This document shows, in pieces, positions 13,205 to 25,200 of a stretch of DNA of 64,000 nucleotides. The DNA comes from Aplectana chamaeleonis (Eukaryota; Nematoda; Chromadorea; Rhabditida; Cosmocercidae): NCBI GenBank assembly GCA_029168955.1, contig JAPDOI010000170.1:1260001-1324000 (forward strand), in the 5' to 3' direction. The notes beneath the pieces were generated by a model. It saw nothing but the letters and a program-made list of their open reading frames with translations, did not search any database and was not told where the DNA came from. The stretch's first letter is position 1; every line of letters begins with the position of its first letter. The position numbers were made by a program, and so were the translations under genes.

Positions 13205-16200
13205 ATGGCCGGAACGTCTTTCTCTACTCAGCAGGTAACAGCCCTTCTGTGTTTACTCCACGATTATCTTCAGTAAGAGTTGATTTTCTTTAGCTGGACG
13301 TGATCTGTACTGCCCTTTATCAGGCTAGGGATGGCGACCAACTTGTCCATCTTTTCCGAGACATTGACCCGCAACTTTTGTGTTCCGAGTGGACATCCCA
13401 GTCAATTCGCATCGGTAAGACCATGTATCAGTGTGTTTCTTTCCTTATTCTTCCATGCTTCTGATGTATTTTGATGTGATTGTTAGCGTAGATAGACTTA
13501 AAAGTTATTTCTTCCTTTGATCTCCCTTACTCGGAAGAAGCCTAAGGCGATTCGATGAAAGATCGTCCGTATTCCCCAAAAAGCTTTGCAGGAAGTGCTA
13601 TACTTATGTCGAGTCGAGTCATCGAGTCTTGGTATCGACTGAAACAGTCGACATCGAGTCATTCGACTACTCGATTATTCGAAATTTTGAAAAACCGAAT
13701 TAGTCGAAAACTTGATTATTCGATTCGAAATTCCTGAAAATCGAGTTAGTCGAAAACTCGATTATTCGAAATTTTGAAAAACCGACTTAGTCGAAGTCTC
13801 GATTATTCGAAATTTTCAAAAATCGACTTAGTCGCAGACTCGATTATTCGATAGACCCGGACAGTCGAATAAATTCGATAGTCGACTGTTTCGAGTCAAA
13901 GAAGTTCTCCGTCAGTTAAACTTTTTCAAAATGCAGTTGCAGACCATGCACCTATTTTGCCGCCAGTTGTTATTTGCTCATAGTTCTCGAATGTTCTCGT
14001 ACGGCTCGCGACCATCTTTTTCACTTATTGCCGACATTGATTTACGCCAAAATTCCTCAATCCTCAGGTGTGAGCATACCGATAAACTCATCAGAGATAA
14101 CAAAACGGTCCCGATAGGCTAGAAATTGATGCATGGCGGTCAATTATTTCGCCTTGCTCGAGAAAAGAGGCATGCATGAGTTTCGAATGCATTGGGACCA
14201 GCGGAACGTCGCAGTGCAACCGAAACTTTTGGTTTTCAAATTTGTTTTTGATGTTTCTCTTAGAAAAAAGGTGGGAGATCCAGAAAACTAACAGCTTCTA
14301 TTGTGGCCACAGAAGCACAGCTTCGCAGATACGGGGGAGAAGCTGCACTCTCCGTCGAAAAAATCGGGCAAGAAGACGAAAAAGGCCATGAAGGCTAAAA
14401 AGACGAGGAAAAAAGTCTAGCCGAAGAGGCTGAATATGATGACGGAGAGTCCACTATGAGTTTGGATGATCTAGAGGCAGACTACGACTTGCCCTGGCTT
14501 ATTATTGTTACTCTCAGCTCCGGCTTTTTCCATGATTATCGTCTCCAAAGATGAATTCTGATTGTTCATCCATTAAATGATCTCGTTGAATCGTATTTCT
14601 CTCCTATAGTGAAATTGATTTGGTTTTCTAAAGCTTTTGGACTTTGTTCGATGGATATTGCTAATCGACATTAATACATGAGTATTGGTTCCGGCCGTCT
14701 TACTGTGTGAAGATGGCGTTTTTCATTGCCAGATATACTTTTAATCAATGTCTTGAAGCAGTAGAATGTGGTATGCTCAAAATAGTCGAGATAAGGTGCT
14801 TCAGAACTTCAATTGTTGAAAATTGGAAAAATTGAGTTAGTAAAAAACATGACCATTCGATTATTCGAAAAATCGAGTCAATTCCACTACTCGATTATTC
14901 GAAATTTTGAAAAATCGAGTCAATTCGACTGCTCGATTATTCGAAATTTTGAAAAATCGAGTCAATTCGACTACTCGATTATTCGAAATTTTGAAAAATC
15001 GAGTCAATTCGAAAACTCGATTATTCGAAATTTTCAAAAATAGACTTAGTCGAAAACTCGATTATTCGAAAAAGTTTTTGAGTCGCCGAACTATAGGAAG
15101 TGCCACAGCTATAGCGACTGTTGTTGACCTTTCATTGTGTTGAGTTCCTGAGATGCTGCCTTGTAATTCTTTACCCTTTGTTTTTAGAGTTTCGAAGGAT
15201 GGATATCCTCAGGCCCCGGCAGAGTTGGTGGATCGACTGAGTCCCACACGGTCGATACGCACCGAAATAGTGACAGACGGGTGCAGAAAATTCACCCAAC
15301 TCGTCTGCTTGCGTCCGCAATTCACCCACTCGATACTGGTGTTCCAGGCGCCCACACAGGCAGGGTCAATCACCTGGGGTCGGGTTTTCCGCCTCGGTCT
15401 CAGTCAGGCTCAGTCGGTTTTCCGGCCAAGACTGACGGGCAAAAAAAAATCCACGGAAACTGCTTCCGACGCCGCAAAGGATTTCCAAGTGAGTAGGACG
15501 GGGACCGCTCTCTATTGACTACTGAAATACTGCGGTCTGTACAAACCAGTAGAAAGAGCTTATCGATATCCTTTCATTGATTAGCGTGTACCACATCTAC
15601 CCAGTATAGACAATAGTGTCCTCCGGCAAGCTCATTCAGAATTCCTCATCCCACTAGCTTCGAAAGCACGTTCTGCGGATTTTTTCAGATGGGGTTCTTC
15701 CGGTACTCCAACTTCATGGTCTAGAGAGTGAACAGCGGCCAAGTCCTTCCAATGCTGCTAGAAAACTCCGATTTCAGAGAATTCTTTCTTTGTAGAAATA
15801 GATCGTCTCATGGAAAAAGGTGTACCTGTATGCGGTGACTAGAAAATGCTAAATAATCAAAGTAGTTGTGGCCATGTACAGTACAATTTCATGAAGGATC
15901 TGGTTAATTTCCAGCTTACATCTACGCCCTGTATCATGCTGGCAATTTCGACAGATTATTCGATGTAATTGGAAGGTCTCGATTCGATGAGCGCTATTTC
16001 AAAGAACTGCAGGAGATATGGTACAAGGCTCGTTATAAAGAGGTGGGTTTTCTTGTTTTTAGCGTATAGCTGAGGGCAAAACTTGGAAAACGGCAGCAGG
16101 ATTTATCATTATAGCATGTTTCAGATTGTGTCAGAATTTTGGTGATTTTAAACCTTCTTCTGATGAGTTCAGTCTCCTAGGCTTTCTAAGTGAGGCCTTT

Positions 16201-19200
16201 TTGAGCATCTGTATGAGTTTCGCACCTGTAGATAAGAGATCGAATGGACACTTTCTCCGAATCTTCCGCGTAAAATTTTTCAATAACTCCCAAAACGCTT
16301 TCAGCTGGCAAATGCGGACTCGGCCCCGTAACAGCAAACTGAATGCGTCCTGGGAGTCTAATGTATCCGGCGAGTATCCGATACATATGCACTCAGAAAT
16401 CCCTGGAGCTTCGAAGCATAGTTCTGAAGACAAAGATTTGCCTCAGGTAGCTTTGTGATCTTAATGAGCCATTTCTAGGATGGATTCATCTGAAGGAAAA
16501 TCATTCTCATGCATCTTACCTGTTTTTCATAAGTAATAGATTTTGATCTTTTTCATCTCGATACAGCTACCTTCGATGTACCTATTACGCTACCGCTCAT
16601 GTTGAATCTGTGACATCCGTAGAATACATTCAACCTCATAGTTCCAGTTGCCGCGATAACTCGTTCATTAGGGCTCGTTTATACTCCCACCGCCAAGCGG
16701 CGCGGCACAGTGCATTCCTGTAGTATTGATCACGCGGCGCGGCGAGATCGATATTGTAGGATTGCACCTCGCCGCGCCGCTCGGCGGCGGAACCATAAAC
16801 GACGCCTTAGGCCTATTGTAGCGTTCCATCGCAGCGCGGCGCGATGAGATGTTTTCTGTGGGCATCGATCGATAACGCGCTGCTCGTCGATTGGCACATG
16901 AATCATGAAATCGCGCCTCGCAGCGGGGGAACTCGAAAAACTCCCTTAGGGGTCGTTTATACTCCCGCCGCGGGGCGGCGCGGCACAGTGCAATCTTATA
17001 GTATTGACCACGCGGCGCCGCCGATCGATATTGTAGGAATGCACATGGCCGCGCCGCTCGGCGGCAGAAGTGTAAACGACCCCTTAGGGGCCGAATAGAG
17101 TCCCGCCGCTGAAAGGCGCGGCAGCATGCAATGGAGGAGAGTCGATCGTGCGACGCCGCATGATCGATACCCCTCCATTGCATGCTGTCGCGCCTCTCAG
17201 CGGCGAGACTCTATTCGGCCTCTTACAGCGCCGAGAACGCCGCGACCCATGAGGAAGTATAGGAAGTATGAAGTCGTATGAGGGCCTTATTGTTCACGTA
17301 GAAAGCTGGGTCTGAATTTTTGAACATTTCGAAGAGATATCCTATATCTCTCTCACTAATACATTTCAAAAAGCTTGCCTTCGGATAGTGTTTTACCATG
17401 ATTGGTCAATTGTGTTCCTGGTTAATTTCCGTTCAAATTTTTTGTTTTTCATAATTCCCGCGCGGTTCCTCAAAGTATGCATGAATAAATTAATGAATAA
17501 TAATGCTGCCTAGGGCCTGAAACAAATTCTCCGCTATGGGGGTGCAACGCAGTGTTACGTGAGGCCATTGTTATACCTCCAGTCTGCGACCGCGACAGGT
17601 TCGCTCATCTGCTACGAATCGTGTCGGGACCCACACTCTCACCATGAAAAGAGCTGTCGCGGGAACACTTTGCATGCCCCGGTCGCGTCGCAGGGTTGGA
17701 GATGGGTGTTATACATTCAAATGTTAAAACCGTGCCGGAGTCGGTCGCTGTCGCGGGCTTCGGTCGCAGTGTGGGGCACTGCGAACGGTGCCCGCGACAG
17801 CTACAATTGGTTTAGTACGGGTTTCCTCTGTTTTCCATCTTTCTTTTTGTGCTGCCTTCTTTCTTCTCTCTCCTGGGGTCTTCACCTTATCTTAAATGTA
17901 TAAATCTTAAAGCCTGCCTCTTTATTGAACTGAAACTGAACCGATTTGCTGTTTATCGCGGGTTATTGATCTGTCTGCAATTGCGGGTGATAGCGCGTGT
18001 CAGACGTAAGTTGGCGTGATGTATGGCATAGCACAACTGCCCCTCAGCGACTGCGACGTCGCTCTCGTTTGGGACCGCGACAGGACTGTCTTAGAGTACA
18101 ACAATGGCCTGAGATCGCGTTCTGCATGGGTGGCTGCTTTCGTGCGTTTCACAATTATAGCAACACCTAACAGAATACTGATATCGAGTTCCGCACTATT
18201 TCAATTTTTCGGCATTATTATTATTATTCATTTCTGCGCACCCGAAAACCTTTGTTTACGAACTTACACGAAACTACATGAAGAAATAAGTGTACTTGAC
18301 AACTGAACCTTAAAATCTCAGTTTCATAACTATAGCGACTTTTTCATAAATAAAATCTTCACTTTGAAATGAAATCAGCGCGTGGCTCATGAGCAGTTTA
18401 TGACTCCTCTTTGTCTGAAAGTGAGATGAAAAATCCATTTTGGCATGAGGACAAATCCTTGGCTGAGCACCTGGTGGCGTAAATAAGTCCAGACGTTGAT
18501 GATAGCTTCTCTAGGGGTCCAATCCAACCTCAAAATCGTTTTCTGTTTTTCTGCTCTTCCCGAAAAAGGTCCCACGGTGATTTCAATAATACCTCTAAAA
18601 TCGTACCAATTTCCCTGGGGACGATGCTCACCATGCCACCGTTAAGCTCTTGAGGCCGTACAAAAGGTGGCTTTCCAAAGCAGCTTCTTGCTACAGGAGC
18701 GTTAGAGTGTTTTTTTTCTATACCAGGTTGTTCAATAAGTTTTGTCGTTCGATAAGAAAAACACAATTTTATGGTTCAAAACACACTTTATTAATCAGTG
18801 TAAATTCCCTGAACATTAATACACTTGCTCCAACGATCCTCCAATCTGTGGATCCCATCCCTGAAGTGAGAATCCGGAAGGTCTGCAAAATACGTTTCAA
18901 TAGCCGTTATGACCTCTTCATTTGATGAAAAACGCTTGCCACGCATAAATTTTTCGAGTTCTGGAAACAACTGGAAGTCGCTGGGGGCCGAATCTGATGA
19001 ATACGGTGGACGCTCTAATAATTCGAACTTCAATTCATGGATTTTAGCCATTGTCAAAATGCTCTTGTGACACGGTGCATTGTCCTGATGAAAAAGGATT
19101 TTTTTCTTCCGCAAACCGGGTCTTTTTCACGAATTTTTTCCTTCAACTGGTCTAAAAGGTTGCAATAATATTCAGAATTAATTGTTCTACCAGTTTGCAA

Positions 19201-21104
19201 GTATTCACGAACAAAATTTCTTTTGCATCCCAAAAAACTGATGCCATAACCATCTTGGCCGATTTCCGGACATGAACTCGTTTCGAAGCCGAACAACCAG
19301 GTTCACACCACTCTTTAGCCTCTTGTTTTGATTCAGGATCATGATGATAGACCCAAGTCTCATTCTTAGTGATGAATCGATGCACAAAATACACTTCATC
19401 CTTCTCAAAACGCTCCAAATGTTGCTGAGAAGGTCGCATTCAAATGTGTTTTTGTTCCATTGTTAGCGAATGCGGCACCCATTGTGCACACAGCTTTCTA
19501 AAACCCGAAATTTCACCTAGAATATGACTCCCACTGCCTAGTGAGATGAATAGAGCCTCTACTAAATCTCTCTCAGTCAGTCGACGACCGTCCAAAACCA
19601 TATCCCGTATTTTGGCTATTATTTCGGGTGTTGATGCGCTTTTTGGACGTCCTTCACGTGGATCGTCTTCAAGGCTTCTACGACCACGTTTAAATTCAGC
19701 AACCCATCTTTCTACTGTTCTAATTGTAGGTGAACAATCATTTTACACTTTTCACATTCGTTCGTTAATTTCTTCTGGTGCTACACCTTCCAAAAAGAAG
19801 AATTTTATCACTGCATGACATCCAATTTTTTCCAATGCTGTGACACGGCAACACTAAATGGCTTGTAAACAAAGAATGAATTGACAGACTAAAATGAAAC
19901 CTCATATACGTTCATATGAAACCAACAAAACAAAAAAATTGGGCTAGTAGTAACGCCCTCTCTTATCGAACGACAAAACTTATTGAACAACCTGGTATTT
20001 CGCGTGTTCGGAGGAATTGAGAGCTCGCACTTGGATGGTGTTATATAGAGTGAGTCTACCTCACAATTATGTGGAAATCTCAGATTTCGCCCCTGAGGTT
20101 GCATTGTACCTCTAAGGCCTTCAGTCGGATCAAATGTCCATCCTCGACTGGAAGTGTAGCAAACTAGTGTTCCCAAGAAGGTTCCCGCTAAAAATGCTTG
20201 TTATACTCACTTTTGATACTCTTCTTTGCGTGGGTGGTGGCCATCGTGTATTCCAACCCCTGAAGAGGCGGGAGAAACGAGGTGTGGGAGGAGCGAGGTT
20301 CCTGATTGGACGCAACAGGGGGATAGCAACGGCCCACTCGCTGCGTCTCTCCCGTTTCTCCCGCCTTTTCAGGAGTTCGAATACACGATGGCCACCACCC
20401 CTTTACGTGGCTGTTAGTGGCAGGCAATCGATGAATTCTGTTTTTGGATTATGGTAAGACAGATGCTGCGTCGCGTACGTGATTACGTTGCGTGCCTGCC
20501 AGAGACGAACAGAGAGCGCTGCTTTCTTGGACTCTCCGCTTGCCAACTCGGGAGGGACAACGTATACCATCTAGGGAATACGTGGGAAAAGATTTCAGAA
20601 TGAATCCAAACGAGGCAAGGAGCTTGGAGCAGTTGAGAAGTATCGTTTGCGACGAAAATATCCACCACCACGAAGTATTTGGGACGGACAGGAGACCATC
20701 TATTCTTTCAAAGAGAACAGCCGAAAGGTAAGACCTCTTCCTAGAGAATTACACAGCGACAGAAAAATAAGCACTGCTGCGTATTTCAGTACTTGAAACA
20801 ATTTTACAAGCAAAACCAGTACCCAACATTAGATCAAAAAAAGGAGATTTCGCGAGCAACTGATTTGGAGATAGTCCAGGTAGGGAATTATTTCTGGGTT
20901 CCACTTATTTATTGCAAATCTTACGCGGAATCATGCTGTCTTCAGATTTCTAACTGGTTCAAAAATCGCCGCCAGCGAGACAAAACGCGAATGGAGTGTG
21001 CGCAATACGGAAGACCACAAATGGTGCAACTGCAGACACTTGCTTACAGTAATCTGCCATTGAATATGAATATTAGCATGCCCTATACGTGTAAAATGGA
21101 ATAA
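13205..21104 (+). CDS. SIX-class homeobox transcription factor, six exons
   Basis: Exons 13205-13234, 13294-13414, 15915-16042, 20599-20727, 20790-20879 and 20946-21104 join in phase to 218 codons plus stop. All introns are GT-AG. Exons 1-4 encode the SIX domain (residues about 6-120; landmarks [46 protein letters not shown]). Exons 4-6 encode the homeodomain, ending in the diagnostic [15 protein letters not shown] proteins bind DNA in the nucleus and usually work with Eya co-activators (family knowledge). The [11 protein letters not shown] stretch resembles Six4/5 (C. elegans unc-39) more than Six1/2 or Six3/6. That assignment is by eye. The sequence is fast-evolving, and only about 37 residues follow the homeodomain. 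ATG at 13205 is the first in-frame start before the domain; an earlier exon is possible. Introns 2 and 3 are swollen by transposons. The gene runs tail to tail with the annexin gene. Confidence 0.93.
13600..13890. repeat. TCGAG/ATTCG word array (minisatellite-like)
   Basis: Located in intron 2 of the homeobox gene. It is built from repeated 'ctcgattattcgaaattt' and 'gaaaaatcgactta' units of about 33-48 bp, opening with 'gtcgagtcgagtcatcgag' and closing with the inverse, 'cgactgtttcgagtc'. It is not a CRISPR array: the units are contiguous and degenerate, with no unique spacers. Confidence 0.85.
14244..14520 (+). pseudogene. Possible coding remnant in intron 2, unrecognised
   Basis: After a 'ttctcttag' acceptor-like site there is a frame rich in acidic and basic residues ([20 protein letters not shown], later [20 protein letters not shown]). 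A single in-frame TAA lies near 14397. The composition looks protein-like, but no domain is recognised. It lies on the strand of the homeobox gene but fits no phase of that gene. It could be a decayed retrocopy or an alternative exon; the confidence is low. Confidence 0.25.
14805..15080. repeat. Second TCGAG/ATTCG word array, 48 bp period
   Basis: At least four tandem units of about 48 bp, each containing 'actcgattattcgaaatttt' and 'gaaaaatcgagtcaattcg'. All forward frames stay open across it and give a repeating FEKSSQF-type peptide, which is an artefact of the period being a multiple of three. It lies in intron 2 of the homeobox gene, about 0.9 kb from the first array. Confidence 0.9.
16673..17225. 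repeat. Cluster of GC-rich palindromic elements
   Basis: Three consecutive foldback units in intron 3 of the homeobox gene. Units 16673-16812 and 16945-17090 share ends of the type 'GGGGTCGTTTATACTCCCGC' and inverted counterparts, and both contain 'cggcgcggcacagtgca'. Unit 17084-17225 is a near-perfect palindrome beginning 'ggccgaatagagtcccgccg' with a 'ccattgcatgctg' core. The long open frames here on both strands are a by-product of GC-rich inverted symmetry. Confidence 0.85.
17556..18110. repeat. Inverted-end element filled with CGCGACAG words
   Basis: The ends carry 'gaggccattgttatac' near 17562 and the inverse 'gtacaacaatggcctg' near 18095. Between them the word cgcgacag or its inverse ctgtcgcg recurs many times in otherwise non-repetitive sequence. 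It lies in intron 3 of the homeobox gene. No protein is recognised. Confidence 0.6.
18141..18340. mobile_element. Solo terminus of the Tc3-like element
   Basis: About 200 bp collinear with the left terminus of the transposon at 57892-59398. An outer site 'tttcacaattatagcaac' and an inner site 'tttcataactatagcgac' stand in the same orientation about 175 bp apart, with shared 'cccgaaaacctttgtt' between them. No transposase or opposite terminus follows, so this is a solo end left by deletion or a very short derivative. Confidence 0.75.
18723..19995 (-). mobile_element. mariner transposon, complete ends, dead transposase
   Basis: A 1273 bp element with 34 bp inverted terminal repeats that are identical at both ends (CCAGGTTGTTCAATAAGTTT...), flanked by the TA duplication at 18721-18722 and 19996-19997. 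The identical ends suggest a fairly recent insertion even though the gene is broken. It sits in intron 3 of the homeobox gene, inside an older repeat whose relative lies near 54740-54850 ('ctgagatttccacataa' is shared). Confidence 0.95.
18791..19830 (-). pseudogene. mariner transposase pseudogene
   Basis: Read on the - strand, the pieces run in order. First comes an N-terminal helix-turn-helix region ([20 protein letters not shown], about 19560-19740). The catalytic region follows ([20 protein letters not shown], about 19380; [10 protein letters not shown], about 19230; [11 protein letters not shown], about 19090; [14 protein letters not shown], about 18985). Mariner uses a DD34D triad. The second and third acidic positions are present, but the first (DETW in the family) is NETW here. 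There are also in-frame stops near 19765 and 19440 and frameshifts near 19120-19160. The product cannot be active. Confidence 0.93.
20230..20402. repeat. Foldback element with 48 bp arms
   Basis: 'ggtggtggccatcgtgtatt' at 20232 is matched in inverse by 'aatacacgatggccaccacc' ending near 20401. The arms continue through 'aggcgggagaaacg'/'cgtttctcccgcct'. It lies in intron 3 of the homeobox gene, upstream of exon 4. Confidence 0.88.
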
Positions 21105-21179
21105 AATCTATATTCAAGACTGATATTACCATGTTGTTCTTTGCAGCAGAATCGATTTTGAGCAGTTCCGATCCAACTC

Positions 21180-21185
21180 AATAAA
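21180..21185 (+). terminator. Polyadenylation signal AATAAA of the SIX gene
   Basis: AATAAA lies 76 bp past the stop codon. A second AATAAA at 21100-21105 overlaps the TAA stop itself and is too close to be the main signal for the complete frame. Cleavage would fall near 21200. Confidence 0.6.
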
Positions 21186-21413
21186 TAGCAAACTTCAGAA
21201 CTTCAAAACTTTCTCAAAGTCAATGTTCGCGGCGGGGATAGGCGGAAAGTTTTGAAACAAATAATAAAAATCTAAAAGGTAAAGAAAGCAAAAACACAGT
21301 TTGTGTCAAAACAAAATTCCCATGATTCACCGCGAGAAAGTGGCGCGCGCAAGCTGCTGCCCTCTGTTTAACTTTTGCGTTGTCAGCTTCTCTCCCTCTC
21401 GCACGCAAAGGAG

Positions 21414-21742
21414 CTACAGGAAATAGGTTTCCATTTGGCTGATGCAGTAGCATGGAAACCATGAAGGAATCACGACAATGCAGCTAAGTAGAAATGAGGT
21501 TTTTGGGTGCGAGGGGATTAGAGAAATCATCATATCGTTGAGTAGCCCTGCGTACCAAAATCCTGAATAATTTTTCATGTCTAAAGAAATTTTTGTTTGA
21601 AGCGGGTTATTGAGAAAAACGCCGGAATCGTGATAAAGCATCGACGCTTGGATTTTGACCAAAAGTCACAAGAGACATTGAAGGTACGAGCTTGAGACCA
21701 CTCACCAATTCTTTTTGGGTTTGAATAATTGGTTGAGCCCGT
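21414..21742 (-). CDS. Tentative 3' exons of the annexin gene
   Basis: 21706-21742 (acceptor ttctcag, donor gtgagt) and 21414-21580 (acceptor ttctttag, stop at 21414) join in phase after the 22275 exon. The second carries MKNYSGFWYAGLLNDMM, which resembles the TSG.Y...LL helix that closes an annexin repeat. The stretch between repeat 4 helix B and this motif is shorter than the family norm, and the tail after it is hydrophobic and unlike annexins. The true ending may therefore differ. Confidence 0.35.
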
Positions 21743-21797
21743 CTGAGAACGTAAATAGAGTTTGTTGGGTCATCAACGCATTATTGCGAAGATATAG

Positions 21798-22021
21798 TTA
21801 GGTCCTTGGCTTGCCTCCTCGATAAAAAAAAACATTCGAATCTCACCTGGAGATGGCGCGGCGGTCGCGTGTGCCGGCCCGCCGATCGATTCAGGCAGAG
21901 AAGAGCGCAGCTGCTCAGCCTAACACACCGCCAGCCGCCGGTGAAATTTATACCGTCCGCGCCAGCCGCGGGCGATATTTAAATGTGTTTTCTTCAGGAA
22001 GCAAGCCACGGACCTAACTGT
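21798..22021. repeat. Foldback MITE near the annexin 3' end
   Basis: 'gttaggtccttggcttgcct' at 21799 is matched by the inverse, 'aagcaagccacggacctaac', ending at 22020. The interior is GC-rich with a further inverted pair. It separates the last firm annexin exon from the tentative 3' exons, so it probably lies in an intron or the 3' UTR. Confidence 0.85.
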
Positions 22022-22274
22022 CGACTAAACAGTAAACGGAACTGAGGAGTCATCGGAGGGAAAACTATTTGTCTCACGGCAACCGATCAAACTATGTATG
22101 GCTTTTTGTAATCACTCAGTCACAAAGATAGTGCAGCACTATTCGGAGTGAGGAGGGGAATAAGCGCCAACGCAGCTACACCGTCGAGAGAAACCAGAGC
22201 GGTCAGTGTGATTCGTGCCGACTGTATGTAGTAGCAAAAAAGAAACTTGAGCTAGTTCACGCTTGGTAACTCAC

Positions 22275-25200
22275 TTCACTACGGGTAACGGTGATCCGGA
22301 TGATTGTCTGATGGTCCGGTCTCTCTCGGATCATGGCCGCTCTGAGCTGTTCGGCGAAATACAGCTGCATATTCCTTGACACTCGGACTGAAATAAAAAA
22401 TAAAACATGAGGAGTCTCCAAATTAAAGACTCAAGAACCAAATTTGACTCACTGATTGTGAGGAAAATTTGTCGGACTTCAGAGTGCAGCATTTTATTTT
22501 TTCGTACCAACGTCTCAACATCTCTTTCGCCATTTCGTAGTTCGTCCACCTGATGATCATACATTTCAGAGTTTTTTACCGGCTCAGACAAAAGGTGAGG
22601 GCGAGCCGAGCTGAGATACATATTGCTGTTTCGGGCAACCCGAGTTAAAGGCACAGGACACCCAAAAAATTAATCTTCAGATTTCATACTTATGTAGGAG
22701 AGAGTCACACGCTGATCACAATGGTATCTCTGAAATCTTCCAAGACCCCCTTTGAACAGATTTATGGCTCTTCAAAGATGCCTAGATTTTGAGGGTGAAA
22801 AATTGGTGGATGAGTTGTCTCAGATCTGTATTTCTCTTCATTCGCAATCGTTGCGGTAGAGCGAGCCAGGATAAGGAGACAGCCCGGCAGTGGACTGAAG
22901 AACGACAACTTGTTGGAAATCAATCCATAGATAGAGCCGCTATCGAGTTCGAAAATCTGTTAGGGGGTCGGGCCTGAGGTGGTGAGCGAAGGGGGTCGGG
23001 CCTGTGGTGGTCGCTTATATCTCGCTTATTTTGAGAAAATGAGATCTGGAATTTGGCACGAGTTATACAGGAGGGGGCTTCTACACAATTACATGAAAAT
23101 CTCAAAATTCATATCTGAGGGTGTACTGTGCCTTTAAGGTGATAAAGGCTTGATAAGTAGTGTCGTTTTCGGAGCCAAATTTCAGTCCGCATTTGCGGAC
23201 AATGGCTGTTGCAATGGTAACTGTGCTGGGATGACTTTGTCCCGGCACGATTCATCTTTCTCCCGGCATGGTTACCGTCGTGCCGCGTGATGCAACAGCC
23301 GTAGTCCGCAAATGCGCACCAAAATTTAGTACCGATTACGACGGTACTGGGTCTCAGTATAAAAAAGCACCTGGTCAAAAACGGCGGCCAGGTGCTTCCA
23401 AGATGTGCCGACGAAGATTTGCTCGAAAAGGTTCATATTCTTCGAGATTTCCTCTATTGAATTCTGAAACCATGTAATGTTTGCTCGTCAACATTTGCAA
23501 CATCCAACCACTTAAATTGAGCACCTTCATCAGCAGCTGTGCGTGAGTGTTGACGAGATCGTCATCAACTTTTCGGTTGTCTTCGGGCCTTGATTTGCAC
23601 AAAAGTAGCGTCAACATGCGGCCCACGACACCTTCTACCTACAATGACCTAGCTGAATGAGCGAATTTCCTTTACACCCGAGTAGACCACCCACCTTTAC
23701 CAAAATGTCCTTGTCTATCGTTTTCTTGTAATCGGCTAGATATGTATCCCGGATCACACGCAACTGCTAAACAGAAAAACTGCTATATTTGATGAATGCG
23801 GCCGTCGAGTTTTCGCCACAAATCGAGAGTTGCGACAATAAAACGTAAAAAAACGGCTAAGAGCGAGCTATCAATAGCCTTACACGGCCTCAAAACATGG
23901 ATGAGCTATGCCCTCCCCGCCCACTTCATTGTTGATCACCGGGTTGTGGTCTCCATGCACAAAAATGAAGTTGTTGTCCTGTCTTTTTTCGATTCGAATT
24001 CTACTCGGGACCACTTCGATTAAAATAGCCTGATGTTTCGAACTGCAAAAGACGGGTCGACTCCCCTATTTTTGTGCATTGAGACTACAACCCTTGATCA
24101 CCGATGCAGTGGGTGGATCTGGCATAGCATATTCAAGTTATAGGGCCCTAAAAGGCTATTTATGATCCGTTGTTAGCAGTTTTTTCAACATTATTGTTGC
24201 AATGGACTTCGGAACTCTGAATTTCCTGTGAAGACTCTACGACCGTTTTAATCGTGTACACTGCCTTGCAATCGGGACAGGTAGGCATAAATAGGTGAGC
24301 GATTGTGAGGCTTAGTTCTTCTTCTGACATCTGGAAAGAGGGCGGGACTCGAGAAAGAGTTCATATATTCTTTCTAAAGAACCACCCGCATTCGGAACAG
24401 GGGTATGGCATCAAAAGGAGAACTTTAGTAGAACGACTTCCGGTAGGACAAGATACGTATGGGATTTCTAGTTCTAGACAAATTCATTGAATCATTAAGT
24501 ATACAGCGCTTGTCCACATTCTCCTATCACCAAGGAACGGCTTGGCGGCCCCTCCTGCCTGCGTTTAGCCGCATTGTAAAGACAGAGAGAAACCCGCCAA
24601 CGGGAAGCCGGCTTTGTTGACAACCGTCATAGCGAATGCGTGAGCGTATAGCAAACCGTGTGCTCATGATCAGAGTTGATTTCGTGATATCGTGCTCGAT
24701 CCCCACCATCCAGCTTCGGCTTCCAAGCTCCAGGATGGCAGGGTACCAGATGCTACGATCAACATGTCCAATATGTATGGCCCGGGTAATTGTCTTGAGG
24801 CGCCAAGTCGAGAAAAAAAGAGAAGAGGAAGGGCGAGGGTCCAGTATTCGGCCTTCGTATCTCACCATTTTGCCAGGCACTTTCACTGCTTGACGCTTCA
24901 AGACTACCACCCTTACGATGAGCTCGTAATGAGCTGCCTACTGGCTGTTACGTTATCATCATGTGAAGGGTCGATGGCTGAGAGCAGGGCGATGGCCCGA
25001 CATCGGTTGGCACTGCTTCAGTTAGGGGTCAGCGTTTAAATTCGTTGCAATCTTCACTAACCCGTGATGTCCTGGTGCAGGCGATTTCGATGGCAACGGA
25101 ACGATCAGCATAGCGATTCTGAAGAAGACACTTATTGGAGACAAAAAAAGTTCGGATTGCGAAATGTTTAGACTGACAGAAAGTGATCGATGAAGGTTCA

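Noticed and set aside
13235..13293. Continuing exon 1 of the SIX gene through to 13271 with a 21 bp intron
   Set aside because: An intron of that size is below any workable length. The donor at 13235 gives a 59 bp intron and a peptide ([15 protein letters not shown]) that aligns with the SIX domain start.
14805..15080. Tandem 48 bp units that could look like a CRISPR array
   Set aside because: The units are contiguous with no unique spacers, the sequence is eukaryotic, and no cas genes are present. It is a minisatellite-like word array.
16668..17183. A 171-codon open frame on the - strand rich in Arg and Ala
   Set aside because: It lies over GC-rich palindromes, which keep frames open on both strands by composition.
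20492..20731. An uninterrupted 79-codon frame over the fourth SIX exon
   Set aside because: The true coding frame is a different one, entered at the acceptor before 20599. The long frame gives no SIX-domain sequence.
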